A DNA stretch of 64,000 bases from Phallusia mammillata (Eukaryota > Chordata > Ascidiacea > Phlebobranchia > Ascidiidae). The translations under genes were made by a program, and so were the position numbers. Of the stretch, positions 46,461 to 56,391 are shown in pieces. The notes beneath the pieces were generated by a model. The model did no database searches. It saw only the letters and a list, made by a program, of their open reading frames with translations, and was not told the DNA's origin. Where the stretch lies: NCBI GenBank assembly GCA_003260075.1, contig QLIY01000244.1, positions 119,762 through 183,761 on the forward strand, in the 5' to 3' direction. Each line of letters starts with the position of its first letter. Position 1 is the stretch's first letter.

Positions 46461-48706
46461 TCAAGGTAATTTCCAACGCATTGATTCTGTGTCCATCAGT
46501 TCAGAGTATTCCAGCGTCTGTTTTTGTATAGCCACTGCAATCAAATATAAAAATTAACCCTAACGTACGTCCTTTTTTGGTAACATGTCCTTCTTTTAAC
46601 GAAAAGTAACTTGCCCCCCGAGGACAGAAAATAAGCCCAATTACCGTTCTTTAGTGGCATTTTTATCATTACAACTATTAGGCAAATTAAACCATTCAAA
46701 ATGCATAGATAACTCACACTTACGCGAGTTTCATTAATGTTTACTGACATTAACTTTATCTCAACTGGGCGATTTAAACTGACAATTTTAGGGTATATAT
46801 ATATGTGTGTGTGCTCTTTTTAGTAAAAAAATATGGGCGTAGAGTAAGAAGATGAACAGAAAATTGTAAAAAGGTCTCTGACTTACATTTCAAGAATTCC
46901 ACTCTTGCTTCTAGGCGTTCTACCTCGCTCTTAAAGTTTTCGGCCTTTTCTGCAGCCTAAAAAATGTCGTAAAACTTGAAGTAAAAGCTGATGCAAAACT
47001 TTCCTAATTTAATCATTTTCAATGGTTGGAAATAATATTAGGCTACCTCGCTGTAGACTACTTTTGTCATTTTCAACTCCTTTTCCGTGTTTATTAATTC
47101 CATCCGTTTTATATCCCGCTAGATATGTTGAAAACAAAGGCACAGCATTACTTTACACGGGGGTATCAAACTTAAATCTATTTGTTGGCCATCGTGTATG
47201 TAGTATCTATGTTTTACATTACAGCAAACGTTGCAGCAAAACGCATTATATAGAAATCTAGATAAAGTATAGTTTTCGTGTTATTTGCATCGACAAAAAA
47301 TTGTGGTGTTAAGATAACCAACCGACAAGCCAAAAAATAGTAAAATACAACACAACAAAAGAACTAGCTTTCGCTATCACGATTTTTCGAAAATAGTGAC
47401 AAATGTGATGCAAAATCTGATTCTCAAAAAATAAAGGCTATCCAACACGAAGACATTGCACCCATTGTCAGCTGTATCTGCTTATTATATGCACATTCAT
47501 TTAAAAATCCAGAACTTAATTTTTTTAAATACTTTGCCTCAAAAAACGGAAAGCTGCGTGTTTGAGACCCCATGGTTTAGGAAATATGTTGTTAGGTTTT
47601 GTATTAAACCAGTGTTTTCCTTATTTGTTTTGTGATTTTATTTTTTACGACTTCCCGACTTGTTTGCAAATGTTGACGCCGACGCTGAGAAACATTTGGT
47701 TTAAACCGAATCATTGTTCCGTGAGTTTCCCTGGTTGAGATAACATAACTTGCCTGTCCGGCTCCAGTTCGAAATCCATCGTTGCACTAAAAAAGTAAAG
47801 AACTCTTTAGTTTGGGTTCAATCGCACCACGTCAAACCAATGGCCTAAAACCTTTATAAATTTTGTTGAAAGCTTTTGGCGGTTACGGCGAATTTTTTTT
47901 ACAGATCACTAATTAAGGGGCCTCGACCCCAGATTGGGAGCCGCTGGTTTAGACATTAAATTAAAAGATGTATATTAGAATATATCACAGTACGTCAGGC
48001 CCATTGAAGGCGTTATACCGAATCAAGCCGTTCGTCCAATATTTCACCATATGGCAAGTAATATCTAACCTGCGATGGGATTCGAAACCATGACAGGGGT
48101 CTTTTCCGGACTCGCACGCTAACAACTGAGCTACACAGGCTCGGTGGTGAACCTGCCGAAAGTCGAATCACAAACACCGTTGCCTGCCTCGCATGCTGCA
48201 CATGTCAGCCTTGTAGCAGGGTATCGCCAGTTCGACCATTGATAAGCGTGCCGTGACCGCTTGTCTGTACATGAACGCTTCAGGGCTGATCTCAGTATGA
48301 ATGTATTCATCTTATACACCTTGAAACTTAACAACAACTTACAAATCGGTGACACCTCTGTCTCCATTTTTCTGCCTGTCCAGCTTGTTTGCCAATTTAT
48401 CCCATCATCGGCAACTTTTCCACCCATCTGACGTAAAAAAGATTATATTAGGGGCATGTTAATTGCGGACCTTGCTACAATTACACCGAGGGTTGGAATG
48501 GGATTACAACCTAATTAATTAGGTACAGTGGTAATAAAAAACAAACAAATAGTAATTAAAAAAATACAATGGAATCTCTTTTGCTGGTCTTGCTGTTCAA
48601 ACTGCCGTTGTAGTTCTCGAAGTTTTATTTATTTTACTGCAGCTGCATTGGTGTGTTCATGTATGTCTTTCTGTAGGGCCAGCAACCTCCTTTTAATTTC
48701 CTCCAT
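46461..48706 (-). pseudogene. Tropomyosin-like array copy 1, decayed 5' half
   Basis: Leftmost copy. The last three exons keep family length and frame: 47118-47047 (72 bases), 46956-46887 (70 bases, AAEKAENFKSEVERLEARV), and 46534-46461 ending EYSELMDTESM..LP. The first exon (ATG at 48706, MEEIKRRLLALQKDI) has an in-frame TAA at codon 26 (48629-48631) and loses the family donor position by one base. The second exon (about 48427-48340) no longer matches the family in frame. The small third exon (about 47762-47794) is 33 instead of 25 bases, with a GC donor. A SINE has inserted into the intron after exon 2 (47990-48310). Probably a pseudogene, unless an unseen upstream start feeds the 3' exons. 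Confidence 0.6.
47990..48320 (-). mobile_element. tRNA-derived SINE
   Basis: On the minus strand, 48142-48068 has both polymerase III boxes: A box TAGCTCAGTTGTTAGCG and B box GGTTTCGAATCCC. The T-arm carries mismatches, and the unit sits inside a longer repeat with the tail CTTCAGGGCTGATCTCAGTATG (plus strand), so it is a SINE and not a functional tRNA gene. The same family occurs at 34436-34840, and a fragment is possible near 46290-46345 (TAATAGGCCTGGCATAC). Confidence 0.65.
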
Positions 48707-49460
48707 TTTGCAAATTAAACCTACAGTAGTCGAGCCAAAAGATTTTGCATTTACCCTGTTTCATTGTGACACAACAACAAAACTTTTTTTAAGGTATTGG
48801 GTAAGATTGCCTTTCGGTAAAAAGTAAAACGATGACACCCTAAACCAAAAAACAAACATCCCCAACATTGGATAAAACTTACAAGTTTTGTTCAATATTA
48901 TCGGTTAAGAATCCCTGTCCTAAACCGTTGGATGATAATTTATTTTTGCTGCACACTTTCAAATATCTAAGGCACATTTGATTGTCGTGTGCAGGGGCAC
49001 AGAAATTTGAAAACGTTTCCATATGGCGCCTTTTTTGTGCACTCTTTCGCAAAAAAAAAACGGTTTTCTGCGTTTATATATAATCAATTATCACCTATCA
49101 ACAAACATTCATTTGTTAACTTAAACTGCTGCCAAACAACAGATTTGTAAAAAAAAATACTTTGCCACTTTCTACGACACAGACCTGTATTCCGTGTCAG
49201 GTTTTTCCGATTCGTGTCGGATTTGTTTTTATTTCGAAAGAAAAACAGGACACGGACTGTCCCGAGTGCACCATTTGCCCCCGCATACCCCCACGTTAAA
49301 TAAATTTGTTGCATACAGCCGTAAACTCTATAGAGATTTATATGCAGGCCTAACTGTCTGTCAGATTGATTTATTCGATAAACTGTTTTAATTTTTTTTG
49401 GTTGGGAAATTATTATCTTTTTTCGGTTATTACATATAGGCAAATATCATAGCATATAGT

Positions 49461-49840
49461 CAGGCTTGCCATACCGTTCTTATTTCTAAAATTTGTCCTT
49501 ATTTTGAAAGGCTTTGTCTTAGAAAAGTTTATTGTCCTTATTTCTAAGAATTGTCCTTATTTTTGACCTGAGTCCTTCTTTTGTCTTATTTTCAACAATT
49601 ACTGTTTCAATTCCTGCTACAAATGAAAGTAAACCTAGACCTGAGCTGTTGTGCGATGCACAAAGTATTTTCTACGAACAAGAAGTAACTGAATCTGATT
49701 GTTTCTGCCCAAATATTGCATATGATATGCCACGGTTCGTATAAATGCAAAGATTTGTTCAAGAACATTTGTTTTATTTCGTATGAAAATTTAATTTTTC
49801 GGTTGTCCTTATTTTTGGTTTCCAGTCGATGGCAACCCTG
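49461..49840. mobile_element. Short hAT-type MITE with intact 8-bp target duplication
   Basis: The ends CAGGCTTGCCAT and ATGGCAACCCTG are inverted repeats with one mismatch. The element is bordered by identical CATATAGT at 49453-49460 and 49841-49848, an 8-bp target duplication as made by hAT transposases. The 380-base interior repeats the words TTGTCCTTATTT and has no transposase. A short plus-strand frame in it (49532-49744) is not credited. Confidence 0.75.
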
Positions 49841-49848
49841 CATATAGT

Positions 49849-51017
49849 TATTGGCAAAATACGTTTGCGCTGTTCTCAATTTGCCTATATTAGCTGCTAA
49901 CATTGTCGGTTTTGAATGTGACCACGTTTTTTTATGTCGTTCTATTTCATTGCAATTTACAATTACTTCGTCCCACTTAGGCGTGAATCGTACAACATAC
50001 TAAGTGCATTCAAAGTTTATTGGGATTAATTATGAAATTATCAGAAGGGCGTTTAGATTTAGGTAATTTATTATAGTTCAATCAGTTTTGTTGCGTTTGT
50101 TACATAATTATTACGTCACATGTGCTCTGTGGCGCCCCCGGGTGCTTTCTGTAAGTAGCGATACTCGACGTGGCAAGGAATGCACGTAGTAGTCGTGATT
50201 TGGTCGTTGTGCAAGACAGATGTGATTTTCCTAACTGGATTTTATATGCCGGTTTTATATTGCCAATAAAGATTGCAACAACTGTTAACTGCAGGTCCAT
50301 ACCGAACTGAAAAGGCGCGTTACACATTTTTATGGGCTGCATCTCGTACCTACCTTAACAAGGCCATCTTTAAACAATGAATGCTTAGATATTAAACAGC
50401 ATGATAAAATGTTTTAAGTCATTGTTTGTGTAGCCGAATGTTTGTAATAGCAAAACCGTTTTCCCACCAGATACTTCTATACTTAAGGATGTAAATATTG
50501 TAACATTTAACCAAATATTTAATTTTCAGACTAGCTTTGCAACACACCCACCCACTCTACATGCAAATTACAGAATGAGGTCTCAAGTGATTCAGGGCTT
50601 GTCATGGAATTGCGAGCAACGAACATGCAGGAGGTTGGTCGGTTTCAATGTAGTTTATTTGTAAGGTACGTTACAACGATCATCGTTTGTTTCAGAATGC
50701 TTGCTAAGTCTAGGTCGCCATTTACTGGTTTTGAAATCAATTACAATTATAATTGTAACATGTATTGGAACAGATTGAGGTAAAACGTAAATCTGCGTAC
50801 GAGTTGTCATTACTAACTATATGCAAACAACTGTATAATTTTAGCAAATTTATGTTTTAAACACGTCGTATCTATAACTCGGGGGGGGGGGTTTGCCATT
50901 ACTAACTATACGCAAACAACTATATAATTTTAGCAAATTTATGTTTTAAACACGTCGTATCTATAACTCGTTCAATTCAGCTAGTGTCGAATCCAGCTCT
51001 CCCTTTGCCTTGTTGTG
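49849..51017. other. Between array copies 1 and 2; no gene seen
   Basis: No exon of the tropomyosin-like family was found before the last exon of copy 2. About 50805-50880 recurs at about 50895-50970 on the two sides of G11 (50881-50891). The remainder is AT-rich and unremarkable. Confidence 0.5.
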
Positions 51018-52209
51018 TTACTCTATGACCGCTTCGAGATTAACTAAACGTAAACAATATTTACAGTTTTATTTATTTTATCACATATTAGCTGTATCTA
51101 TTTACTTTTTAGTTCACCAATCTCCTCTTGTAGCTTTTTCACCTCTCTTTTAAAACATTCAGCCTGTTCTTGGGTCTAAAAAAATGTTTTAAGCAAGGAT
51201 AATTTAAAAAACTTGTCGCGAGAAAAACGTGTTGAATTAGGCTGAAAACAAGTAGTTTAATGTCCGCGGAACGTTGTATGTTTGGTAGTGTTTAGTATTA
51301 GGCAAATCGAACTGCAGACAACATCACTTTTTTCATGCGTTACGTCACTGCGATAACCGCAAACCTTGTGGTATTTTTCTTCCATTGCCTCTAAACTTCT
51401 TTCTTGGGTTTCCAGGTCGTTTTCCAGCGACGCAATCTGTATGTTTCACAATCAATTTTAACGCCATGATAAAAGCACAAAGAATCTTGTTTGCGGCTGT
51501 TTCTCATTAAAATAAGACAAAATACAAAACACTTAAAATCTTCTGCTTATCATGTTGTGGTTTTTTTTTGAATACATTGCGTCAATGCATACAAATAACG
51601 TTCTCGTTCATAAGCTGTTCGAATATCTCAATGGCTTAAGCACATTGGTTGCCAAATCACTTCATCGTCTACTGCGTTTTAAAGTACTAAATGGTGCAAA
51701 ACTTAAAACCAAGAGCTCTTGTTATAGTAAGCAGGCCTTACCTCTTCGTTGCCGTTTTCGTCCCGACTACAAAAAAGAACAACGTAAGATTCTTAGAATC
51801 AGTACCATTGGTAACGAATATATCAAAAACTCACTCATCTATGTTTTGTCTTGCAACCTTTAGTAGTTCTCTTGCCCGACCTTCCAACTCTATATTTTGT
51901 TGTTCCAGTGACACTATGCGGCGAGATTTAAATTCACCGTTAAACATCTGCCTAATGTAAAACAAACAATTGAGGTTAAACTTGTATCCAACCTTTAAAG
52001 GCGAAATTATAACCCGGTTATTGAAGTACAGTTGGCTCACAACTAAACGACGTCTTTTTGTAAATTGATCGTTTATGTTCGGTATTTTTTCTTACTTTGT
52101 CTACTTGACGTCGAAGCTCTCTTAATTCTTCTTTAAAACCTGCATTAGCCGCAGTTTTTCCCGCTATTTCAGAATTCAAGTTTATTATCCTTTTTCTTAT
52201 CGCCTCCAT
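51018..52209 (-). pseudogene. Tropomyosin-like array copy 2, premature stop in last exon
   Basis: Exons: 52209-52096 (38 codons, MEAIRKRIINLNSEIAGKT), 51947-51835 (113 bases, donor GTGAGT), 51766-51742 (25 bases), 51436-51365 (72), 51175-51106 (70, QEQAECFKREVKKLQEE) and a last exon from 51043. All junctions agree in phase. In the last exon the eighth codon after the junction codon is TAA (51018-51020), where copies 1, 3, 4, 5 and 6 have Tyr. Beyond it the frame still encodes a normal family tail (KGELDSTLAELNEL, stop at 50961-50963). The product would lose about 19 C-terminal residues, the part that forms the tail overlap in tropomyosin. Either a recent pseudogene, a natural truncation, or one base error. 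Confidence 0.6.
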
Positions 52210-52499
52210 TTCGTATATTATTACTAGCAATACTAGAGCAGAAAAATGTACTGTCTGTTCCCATGTAATATGAATATGTTTCCATGTAATATGCAATGGC
52301 CAAGCGGATGCATATGGTGTGTTTTCTGTTTTACCCCGTTTCGTGCATCCTCTGGCAAAAGTCTGTTTCCCGCGTACAATCTATCATCTCTCTTTGTCAT
52401 CTTACGTATATTGGTAATTTAGAGCAGTTGTCAAACCAGAGCTATAAGTTTGACCAGCAGGCTTTTCCGGTCGGGTTCGCGTTTAAAAAAATTGACTGA

Positions 52500-52799
52500 A
52501 TTTGGTCTAGCTTTATGTCATAAAACGGTGCCCGATCTTCTTTGTACTGTGGACGTTCTCACATGTTCTACAGCCGGACGGGGGGGGGGGGGTCGGGTTC
52601 GCGTTTAAAAAAAATTGACTGAATTTGGTCTAGCTTTATGTCATAAAACGGTGTCCGATCTTCTTTGTACTGTGGACGTTCTCACATGTTCTACAGCCGG
52701 ACGGGGGGGGGGGACCAGCATTAGCCGCAGTTTTTCCCGCTATTTCAGAATTCACGTTTATTATCCTTTTTCTTATCGTCTCTATTTCGTATATTATTA
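52500..52799. repeat. Triple overlap region ending at n 52800, with start-less exon-1 copy
   Basis: About 52460-52579 recurs at 52593-52702 around a run of 13 G (52580-52592). A second tract (52703-52713) is followed by a partial copy of copy-2 exon 1 (52718-52785) that breaks off at the n. In this partial copy the start codon reads ATA (52785-52783) instead of ATG, and a few other bases differ. Confidence 0.65.
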
Positions 52800-52800
52800 N

Positions 52801-53275
52801 TATATACGTAAAGTATTTGTCAACAAGTTTGTGGCTTTTTACACAAAATTAGGAGTAATCTTTGCCGTTATTTGAAATCTTGTATGGTTAAGAACATAAT
52901 TTATACATTATCTCCGATGGACAAAATTTAATTTAGGTTGTAGTAGAAGTTAAAACAGACTTTCTTGGCTGCTAACGTCATTGGAGAAGAACTTGCCTTT
53001 TTGTTGTGGATCAGGTTTTCGCTAAAAATAAGAATTTACGTTACGCATTATCGTTTGGGGTAGTTTTACAAATATGAGTTTACATATAATAAAACTTACG
53101 CTTCTACATTTTCATTATTTCTTTCTGCAATTTTTTTCAGATGCATTACTCGATTTTCCCATTCCAAGACCCCCCCCCCAATACCATACTTGCAATTATA
53201 TGCGATGAAGTAAGTGTCCTGTTTTTGATGACTAAAATACCATAAGTTGATTGAGAGTTTGATAGCCCCCCCCCC
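52801..53275 (-). repeat. Displaced segment carrying exons of array copy 3
   Basis: 52801-52910 duplicates 54133-54234, and 53180-53265 duplicates 53612-53700. Between these duplicates lie, on the minus strand, the 3' half of a family exon 2 (53170-53100, WENRVMHLKKIAERNNENVE) and a 25-base exon 3 (53021-52997, NLIHNKK, GC donor). Copy 3 lacks exactly these pieces at 54235-54244, where C10 stands. The segment therefore belongs about 1.1 kb to the right. Confidence 0.7.
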
Positions 53276-53400
53276 TTGCTAAATATTTGTAGTTTTTTAA
53301 AGACCGGTCCGCGATAAAATTTCGCTTTCAAAAACGGTCCGCAGTGCAAAAAAGCTTGCCGACCCCTGCCTTACAGCAACCCCTACGCCCAAAACTTTTG
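53276..53400. mobile_element. hAT-like right-end fragment
   Basis: The sequence with CCGGTCCGCG and AACGGTCCGCAGTGC, ending in TTGCCGACCCCTG (about 53359-53371), has the look of a hAT-type terminus. No left end is seen because C10 (53266-53275) interrupts. Confidence 0.3.
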
Positions 53401-53664
53401 ACGATGTTAACCTTATATTTCAGGGGACAATTTTTATGCTACTCAAAAAAGCATCGGACACCATTTTTCTTTTTCTTTCTTTGAGGTTGTTTATTAAGGC
53501 AACTTGTTGCAAAGTTTAAAACGTAAAAAAGGCAAGCAATGCGCATTTATACAACTTGGTCCATGTGGGACACATAAAAAACTTGCGGGTGTGAGCGGTT
53601 CCGAATATATCTAATACCATACTTGCAATTATATGCGATGAAGTAAGTGTCCTGTTTTTGTAGA

Positions 53665-55138
53665 CTAAAATACCATGAGTTGATTGAGAGTTTGATAGAG
53701 CTCCTGATTTGTCTTGTCATATTTTTCTTTGGACGTTGCAAGATCACCTTAAACATCAAAACGTATGTTATATAAACTGAGTTAAATTCAAAAGTGTTGC
53801 TTACCTTTTAACACTTTCATCTTTTGTTGAAGGTCTGTTGCATCTTTTTCAAAATTTTCGGCTTTTTGCACAACCTACCAAAAGTGTGTTGGACTATGTG
53901 TAAGTTTCAAGGGACAAACTAAACCAGGAGCTTTAACAGTATAAGAAATTTGCTTGGGAAGAAGGGTGTCTCAAATGTATTGTTTACTGTTATCGACTGG
54001 GTAAAGTTTTTTTGTGTGCTTGTAATGCAAACTTTATTTGACACAACACTTTTATACCTGATTGTATTTTTCTTCAAAATTTGCCAAGCGGCTCGTGCTG
54101 CTTTCTAACTCAATTTGGAGTAATTCAACCTATATACGTAAAGTATTTGTCAACAAGTTTGTGGCTTTTTACACAAAATCAGGAGTAATCTTTGCCGTTA
54201 TTTGAAATCTTGTATGGTTAAGAACATTATTTATCCCCCCCCCCTGTCTTGTTCCAAAGAAATTATGCGACGAACTTTCGATTGATCGTCTAATTTCATC
54301 TGATGACAAAAACCAAAAGAACACAATTTCAGTTGCCTTGGTAAGTTTTTTTTTACTTCAACAAGGGCGTAGTCATAGCGTTATCTGTTTCACTGCAATT
54401 TGTACATTAGATGAAGCCCATTATTCTAACCTATACAAGTACAAAGTTGTACTACGGCCCAAGCTTTCGAGTTGGGTTCGAAATTAAGATTTCTTATATC
54501 GCAGCTAATTCGGGGCTGACTTCACGTTTAGCCTCATTCGTGTTGAATTTTACCAACTTTCTGGCCAAGTTTGGGTTATGTTTTTAGAAAAACCCCCCCC
54601 CCTGTCTTGTTCCAAAGAAATTATGCGACGAACTTTCGATTGATCGTCTACTTTCACCTGATGACAAAAACCAAAAGAACACAATTTCAGTTACCTTGGT
54701 AAGTTTTTTTTTTACTTCAACAAGGGCGTAATCATAGCGTTATCTGTTTCACTGCAATTTTTACATTAGATGAAGCCCATTATTCTAACCTATATAAGTA
54801 CAAAGTTGTACTACGGCCCAAGCTTTCGAGTTGGGTTCGAAATTACGAATTCTTATATCGCAGCTAATTCGGGGCTGACTTCAAGTTTAGTCTCATTCGT
54901 GTTGAATTTTACCAACTTTCTGGTCAAGTTTGGGTTATGTTTTTAGAAAATTTAGGATCGGTCGGTTTTCAGAGACTAGTGTAGTTACATGGCGCTGTGT
55001 TTCTTATACCTTGTCTGCTTTCTTTTGTAGTTCTCCTATTAGATTTTTCATTTTTGCAATTGATTCGTCTTTCTCTGCACTCAATTGGGCCAATCTCGCG
55101 AAGTCTGCTTTCACTCTTGGAAGCTTCTGTCCATCCAT
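53665..55138 (-). CDS. Tropomyosin-like array copy 3 (split by misassembly)
   Basis: First exon 55138-55010 (43 codons, MDGQKLPRVKADFARLAQLS, donor GTATAA); 5' half of exon 2 at 54299-54245 (DDQSKVRRIISLEQD), repeated with changes at 54657-54603; exon 4 at 54129-54058 (72 bases, ELESSTSRLANFEEKYNQ); exon 5 at 53874-53805 (70 bases, QKAENFEKDATDLQQKM); last exon 53747-53665, ending ELYQTLNQLMVF and TAG. The missing 3' half of exon 2 and the whole of exon 3 are in the displaced segment 52997-53170. Put in that order the exon phases fit, except for one or two unresolved bases at the C10 junction. AATAAA on the minus strand (53495-53490) follows. Probably a functional gene of about 165 aa, with the same coiled-coil role as its neighbours. 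Confidence 0.55.
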
Positions 55139-55141
55139 TTT

Positions 55142-56391
55142 GCTAATTTAAATAAGGAATGAATATACAGTTACCCTTTTCAGAGTCTACTGTAAATTGT
55201 TATGATACTCTAACAAAGGTGTAATAAGATCCGTTTATGTTTTTTCTGGCCTTGTTTCTGTGCTTCCACCGACAAAGAACTGTTTCCTGTTTAATATGAT
55301 TCATTAACTTTTGGCAACACACATACCTGTGTTACCGGCGACCTTTTTTAGACGTAACGGTTTTTGTATATATGACTGTACTTTCACCCCCCCCCCGCCT
55401 TATCAAGAGCGTATGTTTATTCGGAGATGCGCTGTCTCAAAATGCACCTCGTCAAGCAGCATACCTTCTGCTAAATGCTGACTACAAACAACTAACATTT
55501 GTGGACTAAACGTCACAATCGTTTTTTGATTTCTTGTGGTCGTTTTTTGATTTCTAGTTAGTAACCAGCATAATAATACGATCACAAACCACCCCCCCCC
55601 CCAATAAGATCCGTTTATGTTTTTTCTGGCCTTGTTTCTGTGCTTCCACCAACAAAGAACTGTTTCCTGTTTAATATGATTCATTGACTTTTGGCAACAC
55701 ACATACCAGGCGACCTTTTTTTAGACGGAACGGTTTTTGTATATATGACTGTACTTTCGTAGGTTTTGCTTACAATAGGCCTGCTGTAGTGCTTTTGCTT
55801 CTCAATCTTTCATCACATCTACACTGCACCCATTCGCAAAATATTCACGGCAAAGTTTTCCACAACGACAATCTGCCTTATCAAGAGCGTATGTTTATTC
55901 GGAGATGCGCTGTCTCAAAATGTACCTCGTCAAGCAGCATACCTTCTGCTAAATGCTGATTACAAACAACTAACATATATGGACTAAACGTCACAATACT
56001 CAGCGGTCGTTTTTTGATTTCTTGTTAGTAACCAGCATAATAATACGATCACAAACCATTCAACAATTTGTTTTGCAAAAATGGGAACACAATATCATAT
56101 AAAACGCAAACACTAAATAATTGGTCATCACATAATTTTTACATCATAGGCCTAATGTAAGGAATACATGAAAACTGCGTGAAAAGTAGCTATATAAAAT
56201 TAACTGTCCAATATAGGTATAGGGAGGTTTATTAATTATAGACGTTTCGACCAAAACAATACCCTACAGTTGTAATATTGTTCTTGTCTATGATACTTTC
56301 CAGCTTCGCCTCTTGTGAAAGTAAAACTACACAGGTGTTGGCATTTCTGATTATGTAAGACTGGCTTTATAGAAAATACACTAAATCAGCG
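55142..56391. repeat. Overlap copies upstream of copy 3
   Basis: About 55215-55390 and 55397-55590 recur, rearranged, at 55603-55760 and 55876-56055 around C10 (55387-55396) and C11 (55592-55602). No exon lies in them. 56056-56391 holds the presumed 3' end of copy 4, with AATAAA on the minus strand at 56233-56228. Confidence 0.55.

Noticed and set aside
48068-48142. tRNA gene on the minus strand
   Set aside because: A and B boxes are present, but the arms carry mismatches and it is embedded in a longer repeated unit with a common tail, so it is a SINE head.
49532-49744. 70-codon frame inside the MITE
   Set aside because: It lies within the element's repetitive interior and has no similarity to transposase motifs.
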